Assembly (NCBI GenBank): GCA_013339765.2
Contig: JABSTR010001154.1
Span: 682,001 to 746,000, forward strand
Direction: 5' to 3'
DNA: 64,000 nt
DNA from: Haemaphysalis longicornis
Taxonomy: Eukaryota; Arthropoda; Arachnida; Ixodida; Ixodidae
Shown here: piece after piece, positions 33,385 to 42,821 of the stretch
Layout: each line of letters starts with the position of its first letter
Position numbering within the stretch: the stretch's first letter is position 1
Program-made: the position numbers and the translations under genes
The notes under the pieces: generated by a model
Told to the model about the DNA's origin: nothing
Databases searched by the model: none
What the model saw: the letters and a program-made list of their open reading frames with translations, nothing else

Positions 33385-33440
33385 CAATCCAATTCAATCC
33401 AATCCAACCAAATCCAATCCAATTTAATCCAATCCAATCC
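33385..33440. repeat. AATCC pentamer array
   Basis: A degenerate tandem of AATCC/AATTC units like the TTGGA arrays inside Helentron-like family B copies. Here the flanking family B sequence is not obvious. Confidence 0.7.
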
Positions 33441-33689
33441 AGTCGCGGCGGCAGCGGCTCCGGCGGGCCAGCTGTGCGCCGTTAGACGTCACTGCTCCTC
33501 GCGCATACGCAGCAGGGCTCTCCAGGAGCCACGCTAAACTACTCAACCTCGGCCAGTGTAGCTCACGCTACAAAATTACAAAATAAACAGAAAATAAATA
33601 AACGGCCGAAGGTGAAATATGGCACGAGAAAGTCATAAAACAACGATAAAATCGACACTAATGAAAAGGGGAAGGCAAGAGAACCGTGA

Positions 33690-33977
33690 TAACTACACTA
33701 TGAAATGACTTCCACCCTTAAAGGTGTATATCACTGTTTATATCTATCACCCTTACACTGTAGCAAAAAAAAAAAACACAGAAAAATGAAAACACCGTTT
33801 GAAGCTGTTGGGTCGTTCATGACACCCTTACACCGTAGGAAAAAACACAAGAATGCACTCTCCTGAAGGGTGTTTAGTTGTTTATTCCCCGCTTTCAAAA
33901 GGCGTTCTTCCTTGAATTCGATAGCGTATAAGGGTTTTAGTTACAGACAAAAGGAGGTGTCAAACATTTTACATTGT
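33690..33977. mobile_element. MITE of the AGGGTGT family
   Basis: The ends CTACACTATGAAATG and CATTTTACATTGTG form degenerate inverted repeats like those at 29278-29549. The inside holds ACACCCTTACAC and AAGGGTGT blocks. Confidence 0.5.
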
Positions 33978-34385
33978 GCGGCAGGGCAACGTCGCAACAG
34001 TGGTGACTGAGCTGGGATGACCCAGTCCCAACTGTGTGTGTGTGTGTTTGGGTAGGGGGGAGGGGGCGTGGAGCGGGTACCGCTCGCAGTCGAGGGCCGC
34101 AGAGCACCCAGTTGCTGCCTGTGCTTGGTAGCCGTTACAGCACTGTCCAACTGCTCTCCCGTGCTTTGTGAACTCGAAAACAAAGTTTGCAGACGCGTTT
34201 TCCGAAGGCGTGATAGCTTGCACTGACGTCGCTTTATTGCCGTGTTGGTGCCTTGGTTGCACAGTGGAAATCTGCCGCTATTGTGTCGACCAGCGTTGAC
34301 GAAGCTGACAGGTATCGATCAAAAAGTGCAGTGGCGTCGTTATGGGAAAGCAACATGTTTTATGAGACGTTCCAAGACGCGAGCG

Positions 34386-36163
34386 TAAAGGGGCCCTGAA
34401 AGGCGTTTTGAGCACACTAAATTGACTAGCGCAATCGTTAGATTCGGTCGTCAACGTCATCTGTGCCAAGTGTTACTCTTTTACGCGCAGCGGAAAGCTC
34501 ACACTTTTGTTGCAAAGTTTGTCACTTTTTTCTCACCCTTCCCTTCGTATTTTTGGACGCCGCCATCTTCACATGTCTACGTCATCGATTCCCAGATGTT
34601 CGTCATGAGCTAGACATCCTGCTATTGGGCGGCTTTTTCACGCACTTCCGGCAAAGAGATGAGTCGTCTGCTCAGCGTTGGCTCGCCGGCTGATCTGCCA
34701 GCTTGGACATTTTACGACAAATGAAACAATTGTAAACAAACGCTTAACCGTTCGTATTGAATGCAACACGGCCATAACACGACATGGATATTCTCTTACC
34801 TGAGTACGTTCCATTAAGAAAACATTGAAGCCCCGTGGCACTTCTTTCGTGCAATCGCAGAGAACGCCCTGAGCCGAATGCCCGGGTTTGACGCATACAT
34901 TTTATTCAACTTCAAACAATCCAGAGATGCGTTTCGAACGAACACAACGTCACAACATGCGTTGCAAGTCTGAACCGCGATTGACAGACGATGGGTTGCC
35001 TCCTGCCCGTCGTAAATTCGGCACTCGCCTCGCGCGCGGTTTGCGGGGACGAACAGCAAGTCACTTAACTCTGGCGCACAAGCCGAGATGGCTTTTAGCC
35101 ACGCACACTGCACATACCCCATGCGAGGTTGAGTCGTACGTCGCTCGAGAAAGATAATCCAGACCATGGGAAGCACTATCTACCCGCAGAAGCACAACGT
35201 CGCATTTCATTGCGAAACAAAGGCGTCCACAACACACACACCACCGCCTCCTGTAATGTCAAACGCATCTCGCACTTCCCAATGGGAGTGAGTGGTATGC
35301 CTGCAGTGCCCGCATGTCACGAGGTTGGGCCCCGAGCTGAACCGGGATCACGCAACCGTAACTGACTTCTAGAGCGGTTTGTGCCTTGTTGCCAAGGCAA
35401 CCAATGTTTGAGATTGTCAAAGAAATGGCGCTCGCTCCAGCGCTAGAAAGCTCGAGCAGAGCCGCGGCGGAGCATGTTTTGCCAACGTTGCCGCTCTCCA
35501 CCACGCGTCGCCCCAAGCTGAACTGGTGACATGATTGAAGCGTTTTGTGCACGGGTTCTGTATCGGTTTAAAATGGCTTTTTCACATACCGCCGGCACGA
35601 ATTACCACCGCCGCAAAATAAGACCCGGCACCAGTGGGGCCACATCTGATAAGGCGCTTTTTGGATAAACAGTGTCGGTGCATCAAAGGGAACGAGCGCA
35701 CGATCCTCCCCGTGCGGCTGCGAGTTCGCCGCCGATAAAAAGTCACATGCCGCCGATAGCAACTTCAGCAACGTACACCGCGAAAGGGCAAGGCCAGGCC
35801 GCCGCACACATGCGGCCAGATTTTTCGTTCGCTTTTCCAGCCTTGAGCGGAGTGCGGGATTCATGGTGTCAACAAAGCTTGCCCGTAGCAGACGGCAGTA
35901 GGAGGAGCGTAATAGCGGAAGTACGTCACCGCTGAGGAGCGCAGCATCATGGGAGGGAGTGCTCGCGCACCGTCAACAGCAAAGAATATGTTGAAAGGAG
36001 GAGGAAATGCGGCGCGACGATAATGCGCGATTTTTGATTTACGATTTCTCAGCTAATACTCATCGTTTAACAAAATTCTTGCGGGAGGGGATTGCTAATA
36101 CATTGGTTTATTTGGTTACATGTACATCCATGCATCGGCGGAAGGTATTTCAGGACCCCTTTA
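34386..36163. mobile_element. TIR-bounded element of about 1.8 kb
   Basis: The left end TAAAGGGGCCCTGAAAGG is the inverse of the right end TTTCAGGACCCCTTTA, with AGCG directly outside each end as a possible 4-base target duplication. No transposase domain was recognised inside, so it is probably non-autonomous. Confidence 0.45.
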
Positions 36164-37153
36164 AGCGAAAACCCCAACGTCTGGCGTTGCCGTTCATCAT
36201 ATAAAAACGGCCCCTTCACGAGGCCTTCCACAGTGCCATCTTAAACTTGGCAGTAGTTGCTAGCAACGGGTGGTCGCCCCGCCATCAAATAGCAGATGGA
36301 GGTAGAGGAAGAACAACCACCGAAATTCACCATAGTCGTCAGCTTCCTCATTACACGGTGGCATAAACGAGAAGCGGCGCATCGGGTTGCCATTCGAAAG
36401 CAAAGCCATTCGAAAGCAAAACGCTCCTTCAGCGGTAAGATGCCAGAGCTCTTTGACAAAATATGCGAGGCGAAACAAGGCGTCGCAAGCGTTTAACTGG
36501 GCATTATGATGTCTGATTAACAACTCACAAGCGTGCCTCGGTGTACTCAGATATTTTATTTCCAATGCAGGGGAAATTACACCACCGCGTCTGCACGGTG
36601 CGGCTATATGCTCATTTGTAAATGGACTGCACGAGACCATAGTCCTACCGAACCTGAGCAAAAAGTTTCAATACGGGAGCCTAATAAAACCACATGGGCG
36701 CACGTACATCAGGTAAATTATCGCACAGCGGCATGTTGCAGACAATTTCGGTGACACAAACCATGCAGTCGATTTGACGCGAATCAAGTAAATTAACTGC
36801 GACTGTTGCAACGAGCGGTTCGGATCACGAAGTGACTATACAGAGTGACATGCGTCTACGGAAACTGCTGAAGACTGGAAAAGAGCGACTTCGGTGCGCG
36901 TAGTGCCTGCATTGTTAGCAGCTCCCACCACCTCCCCAAAGCAACTTGAACGGAGCAAGCGGAACGAAGCAGCTACGTGTTCCCAGGCCGCGTATTTGTA
37001 AACAAAAACACTGCGCCAATCAATACGTGCCGTAGAAACAGTCACTGCGGCTGCACTTCCCGCCGGGACCTCACCCCCTTGTTTTTCCCCTTTCACCGCG
37101 ACCCCTCAGAGAGCGAGCGCCGAAAAACGCTAACAGCGCCAAAAGAAACAGGG
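36164..37153. other. No recognised feature
   Basis: Short frames on both strands without recognisable domains. Confidence 0.4.
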
Positions 37154-37183
37154 TATAGTGCCTAGAATATTCTAGGCACTATA
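37154..37183. repeat. Perfect 30-base palindrome
   Basis: TATAGTGCCTAGAAT followed at once by its exact reverse complement, centred on GAATATTC. It has no spacer and the symmetry stops sharply at both ends. Confidence 0.95.
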
Positions 37184-37324
37184 AACAGGGAAAGGAGGGA
37201 GGCGCAGTTTTCGTAGTCTGATTTTACCAACCTTGAGAGTTAAGCTGCACAGCGGCACCGCTAAATGTTTGCGACTCGTAGACGCGCGTCCAGACTCGAC
37301 TTATGATAGAACTTGTTTGCACTA

Positions 37325-37705
37325 CTGTACTCACGAGTGGAAGGTTTCGAAAATATAGTATTCATGAGTGTTGTACTCATGAGTATTGTATACTCACGAG
37401 TAGTACTCATGAGTACTGGGTACTCTTGAGTACTGGGTACCCAGGTGCTCATGAGCACTGTGTACTCATGCTCTTGAGTACTCCTACTCATGAATACTGT
37501 ACTCATGAGTACTCATACTCATGAGTACTCATACTCATGAGTAGAGTACTCATGTGTACTGTACTCACGAGTAGTGGACTTATCCCTGTACTCACTCGTC
37601 ATCGTACTCACTTTTTTAATCTGGGTGTGGACTCACTCATCATCATACTCATTCGTGAGTCTGAATACAAATGAGCACAAATGAGTGTACTCACGAGTGA
37701 GTACG
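37325..37705. repeat. ACTCATGAGT palindromic satellite
   Basis: Tandem but irregular copies of the self-complementary decamer ACTCATGAGT, with variants such as ACTCACGAGT, form about 380 bases. Both strands therefore look alike. Confidence 0.9.
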
Positions 37706-38684
37706 CCGACCTATGTTCGCCATGCCCGCGCATTCTCTTCACTGAGGGGCAACCTCCTCGCCCCCGCGCGCGCATGCGCTGTCGGGTCCCGGTAACCCGC
37801 TACCGTAGCGCGAGCCTCCGCTAGCCGTTATGCTAAAACTCTCTATTAAGTCCCCGCCTGTACAACGTACGCATGCCCACGTGCTTTGCGGTGAAGCTCC
37901 AAGAGTAGTAGAGGGCGCAGCAGGATGGCCGTCTGCCCAAAATTTTGTAGCGCAAGCTACACTACCCTACCTCGGGCAATCTTCGCGGGGTGACCAGTTT
38001 TGCCCTTGAGCGCTAGAGGCCAAACCACGCCCCCTTCCGCAAGCGCCCGGCACGGACCAGCAGTCCGATAACGGGGAGAGATAGGGAAGGAGGAAGGCGA
38101 TAAGCACGCGCCACGAAGGAAGGCCGTGTGCGGTGAAGAACCGTGTGGGACGGAGGAATACCAACATCAAGCTGTGGTCGCTTCTACAGCGGCGACGCTT
38201 CAACAACGGCGCGAGGCGAAAAAGGGGGAGAAGGCTGCTCTTGCGTACACCTTCGCTATATTCGAGTCCTACGCGTTAGTGTGAGCTTCCTTCATTTTTT
38301 TGCACTTGTTACGTGGCCACCGTACCGGCTGTGTAGTCTGGCGTGTGGGAAGTTTATTAACCTTATCGCTTCCGGCTTCTTTCATTTTGGCATTAATGCT
38401 CCTCTCGGCACCGTCAGAACTGCACCACCCGTCGCAACAAGCGCGCACCGAGACACCACGCGACGCGTTTCCAAAGCCGTGCTTGTACCTGTTGTATCGT
38501 GCCTCCGACAGGTGGCGGCACGAATCTCGCTCGAGCGCGGCGAGGCAAAGGGGCCGGGGTACGCAGTGACGTCATCGATCGGCGAGGTTTTTCTGCGCAC
38601 GTTCACTGGCCCCAGTGGCGTAACTAGACAGGATGCCGCCCATGGCAAATATATTTTCGCGCCCCTCATGATAATAATGATAGT
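37706..38684. other. GC-rich unassigned stretch
   Basis: It contains several open frames (the largest 38143-38751 plus) without recognisable domains. Confidence 0.4.
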
Positions 38685-38713
38685 GATTATTATTACTATT
38701 ATTATTATTATTA
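38685..38713. repeat. ATT microsatellite
   Basis: A short run of ATT triplets. Confidence 0.85.
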
Positions 38714-38744
38714 CAATCACAGTTTTCATCCTGATTCTGACTTA

Positions 38745-39445
38745 CCCATAGTCCCTTCCATCCCTTCCTTGAACTGCAGACGTATGCGTGCAGACCTTAC
38801 ATTTCTTCACAAAATTGTTCATGGCGACCTTTCGTGCGCAGACCTGCTTAACTGTTTAGAGTTTAGTGTACCACAAAAGCCCACCAGGTCGCATCGCCCG
38901 TTCTTGACCGCTGCGCGCAACTCCAATCATTCTCCTGTGCGCAGAATACAGAATTGTTACAACCGCTTCTTTGAATGCCTTGACATCTTTCAGAAATCCT
39001 TTAAAATTTACCGTACAGCGCTGTTGAATACAGTATGTTAAACACCTATGATATGTCTGTCGCTCTTTTTTTTCTGGAATTTCGTTTCTCTGCGGTTGTG
39101 TCTATCCAACTGATAGTTGCCTATTTTTGAAACTGTTTACTGTCATTTGTTCGTATTATTATTTGTCTCTACACTCCGTTGTTTTTGTTGTATTACTGTC
39201 AAACTTTGTTGCTCTGCCTGTCGTGTGGCCTTTACGACAGGCAGATCAACATAGGCATCTTCTTTTTTTTATTTTTTACCTGTACCCAGGCTCCGCCTGT
39301 GCTTTATTTGTAATTTTCACCACTTCAATTTGTGTGTCTTGTCGCTTGTTTGTTTCTTGCTATATGTTTCTTGTATTTTGTTTTCATGTAACTACCCGTG
39401 CGCCAGCACTCAGGCCTCTGGCTGTTCCTGGGCACGTAAATAAAC

Positions 39446-39487
<42 letters not shown>
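38745..39487 (+). mobile_element. LINE 3' fragment with GATT tail
   Basis: A frame at 38769-39041 reads RADLTFLHKIVHGDL, then FSVPQKPTRSHRPF, then RIQNCYNRFFECLDIF. This is the typical C-terminal end of CR1/Jockey-like LINE ORF2 proteins. A 3' UTR and a GATT repeat tail (39449-39487) follow. RT and endonuclease are absent, so this is a 5'-truncated insertion. Confidence 0.75.
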
Positions 39488-39914
39488 ATCGTCGTCATCT
39501 ATGTTGAAAAAAGCCCACCTGGCTGTTTTGGCAAAGCGAATGAGTGATTTTTTGATTGACTGTTCGCTACAGTGCACTATAGCCGTCTCATCATATGTAC
39601 TCATCGTACCATACGCCAGAAGTCCACAAGGTTCGAAAGAAAAGTGAAAGAAGAAATGGACCTTGTCGGTCACCGGTTCTCGTCTCGCTTTACATAAAAT
39701 CGGATGATGAAATGTATTGCTCAAATGATTTATTGCAAACTTCGTATCTGCCTACTATGCCCGCATTTTTTTTATTAATGCTAGTGATGCGTTAAAAAAC
39801 TCATCCCGGGAATCCCTGTTGTCCCCTCGTCGCATATACTGCCGTTTGTGACGGCAATGTTGATGCCTATCGTCAGCAAGTAGCCAAGAAAAAAAATTGG
39901 CTCCAATCGACGCT

Positions 39915-40140
39915 GTGAATGTTGTTAGAAAGCAAATATTTAATCTACACCCACAACAATTGCCCATGCGTTGTCACTTGGATTCACGCACGTGGCTCTA
40001 CAAAGAGTGAAACAAGAGATTCTGCCAGCCGTTACCCGAAATTCGCGGGTCGGCGTCACGAACGCAGCAGCGTCGGCCACGGCAGGGCTACAGAGCGGCG
40101 GATGCCACCGCTGTAGCCCGACCGTGAGTCGGCGGGAAGA
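39915..40140 (+). repeat. Dispersed repeat D, second copy
   Basis: It matches the reverse of 22890-23200 and ends in an inverted pair GCTACAGAGCGGCGG / CCGCTGTAGC that can form a hairpin. Confidence 0.65.
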
Positions 40141-40559
40141 ATGTTTCACGGGTTTACCGATAAGCATTGCAGCTTCGCCCCTATCATCATCATTCACTTC
40201 GTGGAGATGGCGGGATTTTTTTTTTCCAGTTTTGAGTTATTTCCCTTGCTATATGCTGTTTTTATGTGCCTTATATTCATGTAACCAGACCATCACCCGA
40301 GAAGGCCCAGCGCTGTCGGCGAGCACTTCAAATAAATAAATTGTAAGGGAGATGTCGAGGCGCAGGTAGGTGGTCTAGGGTATTTATTTACGGTCGAGAG
40401 GTGAAGCGAGCGTAGATTTGAGCGTTCAGACGATGGCCGATATCACGCGCAAAAAATCGTCTTTGCGGTGCTGCTTCTTCCGCTGACACCGGCGTGAACG
40501 CGTACCCTCACGGGTAGATTGGACAACTTTTGCATATGGCTGATGACTGCGCATGGCAC

Positions 40560-40790
40560 ATACCCTGATGGTCTCATGTGTCCATTAGTCTCGCTACATT
40601 CGTCCCCCGTCGAAAAGGAGCCATTCTGGCGACTCGGCTAAGGTGACGACAACACTAAATGGTCGTAAAAAGGCTTCAACCATTGCACATTGACGATCAC
40701 GACATTTGCGCGGCATCAGGACCGAAGGCTGGATCGTAGACGTAAGTCTGACCATCCACTGAAAGCTTGTCGTAATTGAGACGAAAGTTT
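40560..40790 (-). pseudogene. Possible Gypsy-like pol tail
   Basis: The minus strand reads VVIVNVQWLKPFYDHLVL, one stop, then PSRQNGSFSTGDECSE. This resembles the end of the integrase C-terminal region followed by the linker in arthropod Gypsy-type LTR elements. The fragment is short, and no LTR was assigned next to it. Confidence 0.3.
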
Positions 40791-40791
40791 T

Positions 40792-41218
40792 TTAGATGCG
40801 AAGCATCTCATGCTCGGGGCTGTGTCCCTCCCTCCCTCGTTGTCGTTGTCCACCGTCCGCACTCTACTGCGCAGGGCGTCTCTTCAGCCCCGTCAGCGTT
40901 TGGGCTGACGTCAGCGTAGTCCACTAAAAAAGAAATAGGCGGCGCCCGGTTTCGATCTCACAACTCTCTGGCCGCAACAAGAGGTACGTGGCGCTCTTCC
41001 CACTGCGCTACAAACCGAGACAGGAGCATGTGCTATGAACGCGCCTAATGTCCTTCACTCATTCAAACTACGTCAAAAAGCTACTGATACAACGAAGGCA
41101 CGCGAAGCTGAACGTCAACGGAAACGACGAACTGAAAACTAATGGGAACTTCAGTCGACCCCATGGCTGTTTCGAATACTACTCAGGGTTCTTCTACGGG
41201 AAGATGGTGTAATTTTTT
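40792..41218 (-). mobile_element. Helentron-like composite element H1, intact copy
   Basis: One end is TTTTTAGATGCGAAGCATCT and the other is the hairpin end CTACGGGAAGATGGTGTAA. Inside are the GCTGACGTCAGC block and a tRNA-like segment on the minus strand (40938-41024). A second copy in the other orientation (49001-49872) has the same order but is split by a family B element. Confidence 0.65.
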
Positions 41219-42019
41219 CCCTCCTGGCGGTGTACCTTGTCGAAATCCCACAACCGCTTTCTGATACCACGCATGTTCGCAGAGTAGCCATCTTCTAACC
41301 ATACTTTTTTTTTCGTTACTTCGCTCCTTCAACTTTGACGCGTTTGAAAAGACTTCCTGCTTACTTTTGAAGTTCAAGAAGCGAACAATGCATGGACCTT
41401 TGAAAACCTTCCCTTTGGCGCCCCAGACGATCTGTTCTTTCAATATCGCCGGCACTTAGAGTTCACTTTGAAAAAAAATTACGAAGAGTTTTTTTTGGTT
41501 CCGTTCCAGGTCTTCTCATTTTTCTCTGGAATACCTTTGATGATTAAATTATTTCTTCTTGACCTGTTCTCGAGCTTATCTAGGGAGCCAGAAAGGAATA
41601 GGCACAGTTGCTTGCAGGTTATTCACTTGGAAAGAGAATTCTTGGACGCTAGTTTTAATTTTGTCGTATCCTGTGGCAGCTACCTCTAAGACAGACACAC
41701 GTTGCGCAATACTATCTATTTTGCTCGCGATGACGCTCAGCTTTTCTCTGGTTTCGTTCTGAAACTCCGTGTTTTGAGAATCGAAGGCATCTAGCTTAGC
41801 GAGAATGGCATCTAGTTTGCCAGGGCCAGGGTTCAATTCGACATCGCCCGAACATATCAGTAGGCTTGTTGCAATGTAAATGGCAAGAACTGGAGATGCG
41901 CGAGGATAGCAAAACAGTGTGAGCACATAGCTACAACACGACAGCGGCTTTGATTTCAACCTGTTGCGAGGAGAGAAGGTACTGATTCGGACCCGGTACG
42001 ACGACAAATCATTTCCCAT
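41219..42019 (-). pseudogene. LINE ORF1 protein with N-terminal 2A-like motif
   Basis: The ATG is 42017-42019. After about 45 residues a hydrophobic stretch (VLAIYIATSLLIC) runs into SGDVELNPGPG; the motif codons are 41822-41845. 2A-like peptides with the core D-x-E-x-NPGP cause the ribosome to skip the Gly-Pro bond, and such motifs are known at ORF1 N-termini of some animal LINEs. A coiled coil follows (LDAILAKLDAFD through SIAQRVSVLE). After a frameshift near 41576 comes ENRSRRNNLIIKGIPE, the junction to the RNA-binding domain, and then PCIVRFLNFKSK. Shifts and stops make it inactive. The product would bind LINE RNA. Confidence 0.75.
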
Positions 42020-42540
42020 GTGCGCTCACAAAGGAGTGGATCCGTGGCAAATCAAGATTACTGTCCCGAGGCAAAGCTATTTACGACGGTTTCAAAACAC
42101 TCACCAAGAAGTGAGAATGAACAGCATGTAGACCGGCATGTTGGTATGGTGGCAAATCCAGATGAATGCAGCGATGAAGGGCTTTTTACGCCAAACAGCC
42201 AGAGGGAGCAGCCGGAGTGAGCAAAGCTCCACCCCGCAGTGTCCCACGCGCAGACCAAGTGCGGATGCACCCAGCGAATAAAGGGACACACGTGCTTTCT
42301 CGCTAACTACACCGAAGCGCAGAGGCAAGAGGCAGCGCACGCCACGCTGATTGTCGAAAAAGGGGCCCGAGACGTTTCCACAGGCGACGACTGCTTTCCG
42401 TTGGGTAGTGACTAGCGCGGCCCGGGCAGGCGCAGTATCGATGAAACCACTTTGTGGAACTTAGAAGTGAGAACGAACAGCAAGTAGACAGCAGTTTGTT
42501 TGGTCGCAAATAATGTGGCAAGGGCTATGTGACTATTTGA
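41219..42540 (-). mobile_element. LINE with 2A-like ORF1, family 1 (5' part)
   Basis: The minus strand carries a 5' UTR (about 42540-42020) and ORF1 (42019 down to about 41219). It is cut at its 3' side by element H1. ORF2 is absent. In the 5' UTR a block of about 50 bases occurs twice, 348 bases apart (42104-42155 and 42452-42510). Confidence 0.65.
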
Positions 42541-42821
42541 GGGAGCAACCAAATATTAGCAGTCAGCACAGTGACCTCACACCTCGCAGAGAAAACTGGA
42601 AGATTGGAACCACTGATCAGGCCTAAAGAAATTCTGCAGGGCCTTTCATGCGTAGCTGCGCAATGGTGCAGCGATGAGCTTTGTTGCATGGATGACGAAG
42701 TTGGATTATTGGAGCTTGTCTGAAAATCAGTGCCCGGTTATTTATTTATTTATTTATTTCAGGTACTGTTAGCCCTTACGCGTGCTGTTACAGGAGTGGG
42801 CAAGTGCATCATAAACGACAC

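Noticed and set aside
37325..37705. CRISPR array
   Set aside because: No unique spacers between repeats, and the host is an animal; it is a palindromic satellite.
38143..38751. 202-codon plus protein
   Set aside because: It ends in an ATT microsatellite and has no known domain or conserved pattern.
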